Origin: Desulfatibacillum aliphaticivorans DSM 15576
GTDB taxonomy: Bacteria; Desulfobacterota; Desulfobacteria; Desulfobacterales; Desulfatibacillaceae
Reading direction: 5' to 3'
DNA length: 64,000 bases
Assembly: GCF_000429905.1 (NCBI RefSeq)
Contig: NZ_AUCT01000009.1
Span: 62,001-126,000 of the forward strand
Positions within the stretch are counted from its first letter, which is position 1. Every line of letters starts with the position of its first letter. Position numbers and translations under genes: made by a program. Shown here in pieces: positions 46,670 to 54,406 of the stretch. A model generated the notes under the pieces. It had not been told where the DNA came from. It made no database searches and was given only the letters and a program-made list of their open reading frames with translations.

Positions 46670-47848
46670 TCAAAATGGACAATTACACCGTCCTTGACTT
46701 GCAGACAACCCGACTTTGTTCAGCACTTCCTCCTCTTCAAGGCACAATGCGACGTCCAGGTCGGGCCGAACTTCACGAGCCGCATCCAACAATGCGCTAT
46801 AGAGCTTTATCCTCAATTCCTTCGAAAATCTGGCCCGATGATCCGCCTGACGCATGGTGGTTGAATGGATGGACTGGCTGATCAGGTTGTCCTCCCCAAT
46901 GCTCTCCTCCATCAGGCGTTTAGCGTCCGGGTAGGTGCAGATGCCCCCCATTGTCAACCGCTGCAGGGGCACTGACAGCAACAACTCACGAAGGAATCTG
47001 CCGTAGATTTCCTCCCACCCCTCAATCGGTATGATGGGCATCAACACTGCGCGCACAGGATATCCGGCTTTAGCGCATCGCTGCATTGCTTGTATCCGCT
47101 GATACGGGTGAGGAACATCGCGCTCAAAGCGGTCGTGGATTTCCGGTGGATTCACACTCCAGGAAAGGATGGTGTGGCCTTGGTGATCAAGGTTAAGAAG
47201 GTTGTCCACGTCAGTGCTTTTGGTCAGCAGAGTCATGCGGGCGAATGGATGTGCGGCGAAAAATGGCGCCAAGACGCGGGACGTCCCGCATAAAGGGTCC
47301 AAGGCCAGGCCGTCTTGCAGTTTTCCCAAATAAAAAGCGCACACATTGCCCTGCTTATACGCCTGCCGGTCTATTTCCTTCAGAATTTCAGAAAGATTGA
47401 CAAACACTTTAACTGCCGGTGAGAAAACAAATGTTCGCGTTCCGGAAAGATAGCAGTAGGTGCAACCATAAAAGCAGAATCCGTAAGGGGAAAAATGCCA
47501 GTAGTTCGGGCAGATATTGCTCGCTTCATTGCTGAAACGCACAGCACTTTTATGCTCCCCGAAAACAAGGGTTTGCTTCCCCAGTCTAAGGCGAGATGCG
47601 AGATTTTTGTGATTAGGAGCAATCCGGTTGTGGGGCGTATCCGGCTTTTCGATGATTTCCGCCTCAGGATACAAGGCAATGATCTTGGCAATATAGTTTC
47701 TTCGCTCTTGGGTCGTGCGGGCGCCCTTTGCAAGTACGATTCGGCGAACACAAAAATGTTCGGGCCGCCTTGGCGTGTAATCCGCAGGGAGTGCATAGGG
47801 ACCAGTATGCTCGAAGAACATGGCATAATCTTCATGATTGTCCGGCAA
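46670..47848 (-). CDS. Spore-photolyase-like radical SAM protein
   Basis: A 392-residue radical S-adenosylmethionine enzyme of the SPL-related group. The cluster motif CFYGCTYCYLSGT has Cys at 125, 129 and 132 (C-x3-C-x2-C), binding a 4Fe-4S cluster. Further SPL-like segments are LLTKSTDVDNLL, ILSWSVNPPEIHDRFERD and RAVLMPIIPIEGWEE. True spore photolyase repairs thymine dimers; relatives outside spore formers have unproven roles, possibly also nucleic-acid repair. It lies alone between two transposase remnants. The start at 47848 is the longest form; MFFEHTG (about 47821) is an alternative. Confidence 0.85.
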   Translation of the reverse strand: MPDNHEDYAMFFEHTGPYALPADYTPRRPEHFCVRRIVLAKGARTTQERRNYIAKIIALYPEAEIIEKPDTPHNRIAPNHKNLASRLRLGKQTLVFGEHKSAVRFSNEASNICPNYWHFSPYGFCFYGCTYCYLSGTRTFVFSPAVKVFVNLSEILKEIDRQAYKQGNVCAFYLGKLQDGLALDPLCGTSRVLAPFFAAHPFARMTLLTKSTDVDNLLNLDHQGHTILSWSVNPPEIHDRFERDVPHPYQRIQAMQRCAKAGYPVRAVLMPIIPIEGWEEIYGRFLRELLLSVPLQRLTMGGICTYPDAKRLMEESIGEDNLISQSIHSTTMRQADHRARFSKELRIKLYSALLDAAREVRPDLDVALCLEEEEVLNKVGLSASQGRCNCPF

Positions 47849-48263
47849 TTGGCGTCATCTTCGTCCACCGCCATAGAATGACAAGTCTCAAACGGGATTG
47901 CTAAGTAAACCATGGAATCTGAAGACTATGCAAGGCTTTTTGGAATAATGCAAAAGAACGATGCCAGACAAATTCTTCATACTTCCGCAGCTTCTTTATG
48001 GAGAGTACGGCAAAATGCACCAGCGCCCCCTTGAACCTATGACAAGCGGCCTTTCAGGCAGCCATGTATCCAATTGGGTTGTTTTTTAGTTTATCTATCT
48101 GAAATCATGATAAATACAAGAATTAAAGAAAAATGAATCTTGAAATTCTAACAAAATATGTCTTAGATATCACCCCTGGACTGAATACGATAATTTATCA
48201 AATATATTAAGTGGTTATATATTAATCAAGAAATGTTATAAATGGCTTGATAATAGGGCTTAT
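47849..48263. other. AT-rich intergenic region, no supported gene
   Basis: Part of the scar zone between the radical SAM gene and the tRNA fragment. A 42-residue plus-strand frame (47961-48089) exists but has no ribosome binding site or recognised family. From about 48080 the sequence is strongly AT-rich, unlike the flanking genes. Confidence 0.4.
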
Positions 48264-48283
48264 GGCAGCCCATTGGCAGCCGG
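48264..48283. repeat. Paired GGCAGCC repeat (left), candidate integrase arm site
   Basis: GGCAGCC-CATT-GGCAGCC plus GG: two 7-mers 11 bp apart. An almost identical block (18 of 20 bases) lies at 48540-48559, on the other side of the tRNA fragment. Confidence 0.5.
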
Positions 48284-48293
48284 GCAAGAAAAA

Positions 48294-48323
48294 GGGCGAT
48301 GCGGTGATTTTCACCGATCGCCC
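48294..48323 (-). terminator. Intrinsic terminator downstream of the tRNA fragment
   Basis: A 13-bp stem with one bulged base (GGGCGATGCGGTGA with TCACCGATCGCCC) and a 3-base loop, followed on the minus strand by TTTTTCTTGC. It is 27 bases after the CCA end of the tRNA-Pro fragment and is probably the original terminator of that tRNA gene. Confidence 0.75.
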
Positions 48324-48347
48324 AAGATCTTCATTTTGCTTTGTTTT

Positions 48348-48388
<41 letters not shown>

Positions 48389-48539
48389 CCCCATTCCGAA
48401 AAAATCGGGCAAAAAATTTTCATATAACCATTTAATTTTAAACGCTATTCTCTCGTCGAACTGTTTCAAAATCGGCCTTGTGCATGGTGTGCATGGGGTC
48501 TGTAATTTCAGCATGTTACGCATGTAGTCGGCACGGAAT

Positions 48540-48559
48540 GGTAGCCCATTGGTAGCCGG
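48540..48559. repeat. Paired GGTAGCC repeat (right), candidate integrase arm site
   Basis: GGTAGCC-CATT-GGTAGCC plus GG, the partner of the block at 48264-48283. Both blocks have the same orientation and spacing and flank the tRNA-Pro 3' fragment. Confidence 0.5.
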
Positions 48560-48701
48560 AAAACTTACTCATTCCATCACTCTTGTCCAAAATAAGGATT
48601 TGAAAGGCAAGTCATAATAGTCATTGAAAAAATCCTCCTTAGAGGGCATGTTTTTGTTGCCACACAGAAACACGATCCCACAAACCAAGGAGGATGCAGA
48701 C

Positions 48702-49186
48702 ATGATACGTCATGCAAGCCTGTTCAGTCAACTCACCGGATTGTTCAATCGGAACCAGTTTCACGCCCTGGTGCTTCATCATGGCTCGGAGAAACATGCT
48801 AAAGGATTCAGTTCCTGGGATCATTTTGTGGCGATGCTTTTCTGCCAGATGCCCCAAGGACATATTCTGGTCGAGGACAGGGCTTATGTGGATCTCACTT
48901 GGCTTAAAAACTGGCATGGAAACAAGCAGTTTTTCGTGAACCGCCTCAAAAAGAACTTCAAGTAGAAAGAACTCGAACGCCGGGACATCCCAAAAAACCA
49001 GGGGATTACATCGGAGCAGGTCATCAAGTTAACATGTAAAAATGCTGTGGATTGACCCGAATGCTTAAACTGCTTCAACTCACGCCCATGGACCGGAAAA
49101 ATCTCTATGAACTCTTTAAATCGCCTGATTCAGGGTCTATACGCGGCGATCTATATCAATTATCCTTGAATTTTAATAACTTTTAA
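48702..49186 (+). pseudogene. IS4-family transposase remnant with internal deletions
   Basis: It begins with a perfect ribosome binding site (AAGGAGG) and MIRHASLFSQLTGLFNRNQF, the DUF4372 N-terminus of IS4-type transposases. After MLFCQMPQG the sequence jumps to the middle of the family (ILVEDRAYVDLTWL, RLKKNFK), hits a stop near 48963, continues in frame as KELERRDIPKNQGITSEQV to another stop, and reappears as the C-terminal KLLQLTPMDRKNLYELFK. At least two deletions and two stops make it non-functional. Confidence 0.85.
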
Positions 49187-49382
49187 CCGGACAGCAGTCA
49201 CTTCGATTCGACCTCTTGATTTCGTTGGCGCCACACTATTTTTACCTTTGCGGATAGCCATATGTAATTATGCCCATTGAAAAAGCTATTCCCACCACTG
49301 CCAAAGGCAGGGTAAACGGGAGGGCTTTTTTATGCACATAGAAGCCGCAAGCCGCCCGCTGGATTTTCCTTGTCTGCGGAAG

Positions 49383-49413
49383 GGTCATATATGACCATGG
49401 GTTAAATGTGACC
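49383..49413 (+). promoter_or_regulatory. Tandem dyad sites, candidate activator (UAS) sites
   Basis: GGTCATATATGACC (49383-49396) is a perfect 14-bp palindrome; GGTTAAATGTGACC (49400-49413) repeats it with 11 of 14 bases identical, 17 bp later. They lie 100-130 bp upstream of the -24 element, the usual place for enhancer sites of sigma-54 activators. Confidence 0.55.
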
Positions 49414-49512
49414 TAAACTCCAAGACCAATCAGATTAGCCCCGCAAGTATTTTCAATAATTGTTTCCCATATAAATCAGCATGATGCGACAAAATGTGCC
49501 AATAGTCTATAT

Positions 49513-49529
49513 TTGGCACGAAGATTGAT
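49513..49529 (+). promoter_or_regulatory. Sigma-54 (-24/-12) promoter
   Basis: TTGGCACG-AAGA-TTGAT matches the sigma-54 consensus TTGGCACG-N4-TTGCW with one difference (A for C at -12). The GG and G of the two elements have the required spacing. It precedes the whole rightward cluster, which itself encodes a sigma-54 activator at 62756. Confidence 0.7.
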
Positions 49530-49587
49530 CTTAGTAGTAACAGATCAAAGCCCTAAATTTCCTTTTTGGAGAGGCCGGTTCACCCAA

Positions 49588-49890
49588 ATGGAGCAACCGC
49601 TGGTTCGCCCCATAATTATAGGATTAGACATGGGGGAGAGTAAATTATCTGCTGATCCAGACCAGCAGCATGAAGCGGCTTATGATGCGCATTACAGAGC
49701 GATAGACCTTATTGCAGCCCATTCGAGGGCTAATGAGGAGGGGTGCTCAGACTCTCGAGTTCAAAACACAATGAATGCCTTGATTCCAAAAGAGGAAATC
49801 ATAGACTCGTTAGTGGAGTTGGTTCGCATTTATTTTGACCAACGAGCGCCATTGGATGCCGAACAGGCTTTGATTGAAATCGTGGACTAA
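49588..49890 (+). CDS. Small protein of unknown function, first gene of the cluster
   Basis: About 100 residues, acidic and helical, without signal peptide, membrane helix or recognised motif; the one striking segment is DPDQQHEAAYDAHYRAIDLI. The open frame extends up to 49513, but that overlaps the sigma-54 promoter, so ATG 49588 (GGAGAGG further upstream) or ATG 49630 (GGA six bases before it) must be the start. The stop overlaps the region just before the next gene. Confidence 0.6.
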   Translation: MEQPLVRPIIIGLDMGESKLSADPDQQHEAAYDAHYRAIDLIAAHSRANEEGCSDSRVQNTMNALIPKEEIIDSLVELVRIYFDQRAPLDAEQALIEIVD

Positions 49891-49925
49891 TGGAAAAGGC
49901 CGGCATTTTCAGAGAGGTTAGCATA

Positions 49926-50252
49926 ATGATCATCATTAAAATCACCATGAACGCCATCCCAAGTAAACAATTGGAAGTGACGCAAACCCTTCTCTCCATG
50001 ATCGAGCCGACGGAAAATACGGCAGGGTGCATAAGCCATGGCGTTTTTATTGACATTGAAGATCCAAATCGTTTCTGCCTGCTGGGGGAGTGGGAAACAC
50101 GTGAAAAACTGGATCATCATATAGCGTCTCATCAATTCAGCGTTTTGTTGGGATCACAAGCGCTTTTATGCAACCCGTTGGAAACCCGCATTTTCACGGT
50201 ATCCCGTGGAGAGGGAATGGATGCCGTTTATTCGATCAGAGACCACAAATAG
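49926..50252 (+). CDS. Antibiotic-biosynthesis-monooxygenase (ABM) fold protein
   Basis: A 108-residue small ferredoxin-like-fold protein of the ABM/YgiN group: MIIIKITMNAIPSKQLEVTQTL at the start, a central GCISHGVFIDIEDPNRFCLLGEW, and ETREKLDHHIASHQF. Relatives oxidise quinol-like or polycyclic substrates without cofactors, or degrade haem; the substrate here is unknown. The ATG at 49926 has GAGAGG eight bases upstream; the frame is open to 49890. Confidence 0.8.
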   Translation: MIIIKITMNAIPSKQLEVTQTLLSMIEPTENTAGCISHGVFIDIEDPNRFCLLGEWETREKLDHHIASHQFSVLLGSQALLCNPLETRIFTVSRGEGMDAVYSIRDHK

Positions 50253-50284
50253 AATTCCGCTGTGCGGCAAAGGAGCCATATGAA

Positions 50285-51763
50285 ATGAACATTCTCCTTA
50301 TATACCCTAAATTTCCCGATACGTTTTGGTCTTTTTCTTACGCGCTGCGCTTTATCGGAAAGAAATTGGCCTTCCCACCGCTTGGCCTGATCACGGTCGC
50401 GGCCTTGCTGCCGGAACAATTTCAAATGCGTCTTGTCGACCTCAACGTGGAAGCTCTTGGCGACGACGATCTGGCATGGGCCGACATGGCTTTTATCAGC
50501 GCAATGGCTGTTCAGCGCGAGTCAGCCGTTCAGGTCATCGATCGGTGCAAGGTCAAGGGCTTGAAAATCGTGGCGGGCGGGCCGCTTTTCACATCGCAGC
50601 CTAACGATTTCGGGCAGGTGGACCATTTGGTTTTAGATGAAGCTGAGGCCACGCTGCCCGCATTTCTTACAGATCTGAAAAACGGATGCCCGAAACAGCT
50701 TTACCGGGCGGAAGATTATCCTGAAATACGCTCCAGCCCTATCCCGTTGTGGAGCTTGATTGATATCCGCAGCTATGCGTCGTTGAATATTCAGTACTCC
50801 AGAGGATGCCCTTTCAATTGCGAGTTCTGTAATATCACGGCGCTTTTCGGACACAAGCCGCGCACCAAGACTCCGCAGCAAGTAACCGCTGAACTGGACG
50901 CAATTTACCGGGAGGGTTGGCGCGGCAGCATCTTTTTTGTGGACGACAATTTTATCGGCAACAAACGTTCACTTAAGCAGCATCTGCTCCCGGCCCTTAT
51001 CAAATGGCGCCAGGACAAAAAAGGGTGCGCTTTTTTTACTGAATCATCAATTAACCTCGCCGATGACCCGGAACTCATGGACATGATGGCCGAGGCTGGA
51101 TTCGATGCCGTTTTTATCGGCATAGAGACGCCGGAGCCTGACAGCCTCGCCGAATGCTGCAAGACGCAAAATACAAACAGGGATCTGCTTTGCGACGTTA
51201 AAAAAATACATCGCTCAGGATTGCAGGTTATGGGAGGCTTCATCGTCGGCTTTGACAGCGATCCGCCTTCGATTTTCCAACGCCAGATCGATTTTATTCA
51301 GCAAAGCGGGATTGTAACGGCCATGGTGGGCATGCTCCAAGCCATTCCGGGAACCCGGTTGTTTGAGCGCCTTGCAGGGGAACAGCGCGTATACGAGGAT
51401 TTTTCCGGCGATAACGTGGATGGCCGAACCAATATCATCCCGGCTATGGGTTTGGAAAAACTTACCGATGGTTACCGAGCAATCATGCAGCATATCTACT
51501 CGCCCAGAAACTATTATCAGCGGGTCAGGCATATTTTAAAGGAGCTCAAAGAGCCCTCGGTTACCTCTTCAGCAGATTGGCAGCGAGTCTTCGCGTTTTG
51601 GCGCGCCTGCCTGCGGTTGGGCGTTTTGGGGAAAGAAAGGTTCCAATATTGGCGGCTGTTGGCGTGGACCCTGACGCGGAGACCCCGGCTCCTTTCCTTG
51701 GCGGTCACCCTGGCCATATACGGTTACCATTATAGGAGGATATGCGAGCTGCACATTCTTTGA
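50285..51763 (+). CDS. B12-binding-domain radical SAM protein (DUF4070 type)
   Basis: A 492-residue enzyme. Residues 1-140 are a B12-binding-like Rossmann domain (MNILLIYPKFPDTFW, VDLNVEAL, IVAGGPLF); the radical SAM core follows with Cys175, Cys179 and Cys182 in CPFNCEFCNI; the C-terminus matches the DUF4070 extension of the HpnP/HpnJ-like group. Hopanoid C2-methylase (HpnP) belongs to this group, so membrane-lipid modification or a methyl/radical transfer is possible, but substrate is not deducible. AAGGAG precedes ATG 50285; an earlier in-frame ATG at 50168 overlaps the ABM gene. Confidence 0.88.
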   Translation: MNILLIYPKFPDTFWSFSYALRFIGKKLAFPPLGLITVAALLPEQFQMRLVDLNVEALGDDDLAWADMAFISAMAVQRESAVQVIDRCKVKGLKIVAGGPLFTSQPNDFGQVDHLVLDEAEATLPAFLTDLKNGCPKQLYRAEDYPEIRSSPIPLWSLIDIRSYASLNIQYSRGCPFNCEFCNITALFGHKPRTKTPQQVTAELDAIYREGWRGSIFFVDDNFIGNKRSLKQHLLPALIKWRQDKKGCAFFTESSINLADDPELMDMMAEAGFDAVFIGIETPEPDSLAECCKTQNTNRDLLCDVKKIHRSGLQVMGGFIVGFDSDPPSIFQRQIDFIQQSGIVTAMVGMLQAIPGTRLFERLAGEQRVYEDFSGDNVDGRTNIIPAMGLEKLTDGYRAIMQHIYSPRNYYQRVRHILKELKEPSVTSSADWQRVFAFWRACLRLGVLGKERFQYWRLLAWTLTRRPRLLSLAVTLAIYGYHYRRICELHIL

Positions 51764-51783
51764 ACAAGAAAAGTGAATATTCA

Positions 51784-51861
51784 ATGGGAATTAGGATTCG
51801 TGTTATTCCCTTGGACCAAACACGCATCGATGAAGTCGATCGGTTCATGAGCGGGAGGTAA
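51784..51861 (+). CDS. Possible 25-residue leader peptide before hflK
   Basis: A short frame (MGIRIRVIPLDQTRIDEVDR, then FMSGR and stop) ends three bases before the hflK ATG, its last codons forming the GGGAGG ribosome binding site of hflK. It could couple translation, or be the remnant of a longer gene. It has only a weak ribosome binding site of its own. Confidence 0.3.
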   Translation: MGIRIRVIPLDQTRIDEVDRFMSGR

Positions 51862-51864
51862 GTT

Positions 51865-52914
51865 ATGACTGAATGGAATCACCCCGTAAAGGGATCCATA
51901 ACGCCGCTGGAAGACGTGCTGGAGAGAATACGGCAGCAGTTAAAAAGATACAAAGGGGGGCCGCTCCTCATCCTTGCCGCCGTTTTGGTGGTGATGGTCT
52001 TATGGACCGCATGGTTCACCGTTCAACCCGAGGAGACGGGGATCGTACAACGTTTCGGCAAGGTCATACGCACGGCTGGTCCGGGACTGCATTTCAAATT
52101 GCCTTATGGCATCGAAAAAGTCCGTCTGCTGCCCACCGCTCGAGTGCTCAAAGAGGAGTTCGGGTTTCGGACGGTCTCGGTTTCCACCGTCCCTGGTGAA
52201 AAGACCCGCTATGATACGCGCGGCGAATACAAGGATGAGTCGCTGATGCTCACCGGAGATCTAAACGTCATCGATGTCCAGTGGATCATCCAATACCGCA
52301 TCGAAGACCCGATCCGTTACCTTTTCCAGGTTCGCGACACATCGAAAACAATCCGCGACACCACAGAGGCGGTGATGCGCCGGGCGGTGGGCAACCGTCT
52401 GGGCAGCGATGTGCTGACCACCGGAAGAGTGGCGGTTGCCAGTGAAGCCAAAACCGAGATCCAGAAAATTCTGACGTCCTATGAGTCCGGCGTGCGCCTG
52501 GTTACCGTGGAACTGCAGGATGTAACTCCACCTGATTCGGTCAAGCCGGCTTTCAATGAGGTCAACGAATCGCGCCAGGACAGAGAGCGAACGATCAATA
52601 AAGCCCAGGAACAGGCCAACCGCGAAATCCCCAAAGCCCGGGGTGTGGCTACGCAAAGCATAAGCGAGGCCGAGGGCTACGCACTGGAACGTATCAACCG
52701 GGCTGAAGGAGAGGCCACCCGTTTTGAGGCCATTTTGGGACAGTACCAACAGGCGCCGCAGGTCACTCGCCGACGGTTGTACCTGGAGGCCATGACAGGA
52801 TTCCTATCAGATATGAAAGGACTCTATATCGTGGATCAGGACCAGAAGGCCATGGTGCCATGGCTTCCAATTGAGTCCGGCACGCAACCACCGGCAAAAG
52901 GGGGACAGCCATGA
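51865..52914 (+). CDS. hflK: HflK, FtsH-modulating SPFH membrane protein
   Basis: A 349-residue type II membrane protein with one helix at about 32-51 and a large periplasmic SPFH/band-7 domain (VQPEETGIVQRFGKVI, GPGLHFKLPYGIEKV, DVQWIIQYRIEDP). A long coiled-coil follows (NKAQEQANREIPKARG, AEGEATRF). With HflC it forms the cage around FtsH that controls access of membrane substrates. GGGAGG lies 4 bases before the ATG. The stop overlaps the hflC start by four bases. Confidence 0.94.
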   Translation: MTEWNHPVKGSITPLEDVLERIRQQLKRYKGGPLLILAAVLVVMVLWTAWFTVQPEETGIVQRFGKVIRTAGPGLHFKLPYGIEKVRLLPTARVLKEEFGFRTVSVSTVPGEKTRYDTRGEYKDESLMLTGDLNVIDVQWIIQYRIEDPIRYLFQVRDTSKTIRDTTEAVMRRAVGNRLGSDVLTTGRVAVASEAKTEIQKILTSYESGVRLVTVELQDVTPPDSVKPAFNEVNESRQDRERTINKAQEQANREIPKARGVATQSISEAEGYALERINRAEGEATRFEAILGQYQQAPQVTRRRLYLEAMTGFLSDMKGLYIVDQDQKAMVPWLPIESGTQPPAKGGQP

Positions 52915-53888
52915 AGTTTACCGTCAAAGCAATAACCATCGCGATCGCGATAGTGATCGTTTTCGTCCTCTATAGCAGCCTATACACTTTGGAAGAGGGC
53001 CTGCAGGCCATTGTCGTGCAGTTCGGCCGGCCTGTTGGGGAATCGGTGACCGAGGCGGGCTTGCACATGAAAATGCCCTTTATACAGGAGGTCCGGCGCT
53101 TTGAAAAGCGCCTGCTGGTCTGGGACGGTGATCCGAACCAGGTTCCCACCAAGGGGCGCGAGTTCATCTGGGTGGACACCACCGCCAGATGGCGGATTTC
53201 CGACGCGAAAAAATTCCTGGAGAACGTGGCCAGCGAAGAAGGCGCTCAGTCGCGACTGAACGACATCCTCGATTCCGTGGTGCGCGACCAGGTGTCGAGC
53301 AGCGAACTCGTGGAGCTTGTGCGCAGCGCCTCGTGGGAAGCGCCCGAGGACGAAGCCCTGAAAGAGGTCCCCAAAGAGCGCGAAGAAGAGCTTAAAAGGG
53401 AGATTGCCCGTGGAAGAGAGGAGATCACCCGCACCATACTGACGGAAGCGCAAAAGATCATTCCGCAATATGGAATCGAGCTGGTGGATGTCCGCATCAA
53501 GCGCCTTGATTATGTGGAAAGCGTTCGCGAAAAGGTCTACGAGCGCATGATTTCCGAGCGCAAACGCATTGCCGCGCAGTTCCGCTCCGAAGGCGAGGGA
53601 CGCAGCGCCGAGATTTTAGGGACAATGGAAAAAGAGTTGCGCCGGATACGCTCCACCGCTTACCGCCGGGTGCAAGAGGTCCAAGGCAAAGCCGACGCCG
53701 AGGCTACGCAGATTTACGGGCGAGCCTACAATAAAAATCCGGAATTCTATGCTTTTTTGAGCACCCTTGAAAGCTACAAGGAGAGGACCAATCCGAACTC
53801 CGTGTTGATTCTCACCACGGACAGCGACTTTTATCACTACATTAAAACCGCCGATTCGGGGCCGACGCAGGCTCCGCCGGCGCCGTAA
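52911..53888 (+). CDS. hflC: HflC, FtsH-modulating SPFH membrane protein
   Basis: A 325-residue partner of HflK. The N-terminal helix (about 5-24) is followed by the SPFH domain (LEEGLQAIVVQFGRPVGE, GLHMKMPFIQEVRRFEKR), a charged helical arm (EVPKEREEELKREIARG), GIELVDVRIKRLDYV and the C-terminal FYAFLSTLESYKE segment typical of HflC. The motif IKRLDYVESVREKVYERM is strongly conserved in the family. It is translationally coupled to hflK and precedes ftsH by one small gene. Confidence 0.94.
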   Translation: MKFTVKAITIAIAIVIVFVLYSSLYTLEEGLQAIVVQFGRPVGESVTEAGLHMKMPFIQEVRRFEKRLLVWDGDPNQVPTKGREFIWVDTTARWRISDAKKFLENVASEEGAQSRLNDILDSVVRDQVSSSELVELVRSASWEAPEDEALKEVPKEREEELKREIARGREEITRTILTEAQKIIPQYGIELVDVRIKRLDYVESVREKVYERMISERKRIAAQFRSEGEGRSAEILGTMEKELRRIRSTAYRRVQEVQGKADAEATQIYGRAYNKNPEFYAFLSTLESYKERTNPNSVLILTTDSDFYHYIKTADSGPTQAPPAP

Positions 53889-54004
53889 TCGCGAGTGTTG
53901 GGAGAAGAAGCACTTCGCGGCATAACCGTTTGGACAGGATGCGGGGAATTGCACGCCGGCATTCACAGGCGATGGCGAGAAAGCATCCTCCGGGGAGGAC
54001 GTTC

Positions 54005-54307
54005 ATGCAGACGAATCTGGAATTCGAAAATATCGAACACGTTTTGGCGCAGGCTGACGAACTGATCCAACAGATCAGTTCCGAAATCCGTAGCGACACG
54101 GAAGATGCGCATCTAATGAAGCTCGAATTGCGCGCTCGGAATTTGAAAAAGATACAATCTGAAGTGCAAAGTGAAAAGGCGAAGAGCGAGGCTTATCAGT
54201 TGAGCCACAGCACCGAGGGAATCCACGAGGCGATCCAGGAGATTGCCAAGGCCATGGAGCAGTATAAACGATATCTCGCCGGTGATCGTCCGAATAAGGT
54301 CGAATGA
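54005..54307 (+). CDS. Small helical protein between hflC and ftsH
   Basis: A 100-residue, almost entirely alpha-helical, charged protein (QADELIQQISSEIRSDTEDA, KKIQSEVQSEKAKSEAY) predicted to form a coiled coil. No membrane helix or known domain. The start follows GGGGAGG by six bases. Its place within the hflKC-ftsH set suggests a cytoplasmic adaptor or substrate of the protease complex; that is inference. Confidence 0.75.
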   Translation: MQTNLEFENIEHVLAQADELIQQISSEIRSDTEDAHLMKLELRARNLKKIQSEVQSEKAKSEAYQLSHSTEGIHEAIQEIAKAMEQYKRYLAGDRPNKVE

Positions 54308-54406
54308 AGGACGGGGTCTCTGTTCATTCAGTATGTGGAGATCACGGTTCAAGGCGAAGACAATCGTCAGGAGTGTACACTAAATTTGACGCACAGGAAT
54401 ATCAAC

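Larger units (their letters stand above)
49187..49587 (+). promoter_or_regulatory. Leader of the stress-type cluster
   Basis: No gene is seen in these 400 bases. They contain a small CTGCC-AAA-GGCAG hairpin (49298-49310), two tandem dyads (49383-49413) and a -24/-12 promoter (49513-49529), each listed separately. Confidence 0.6.
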
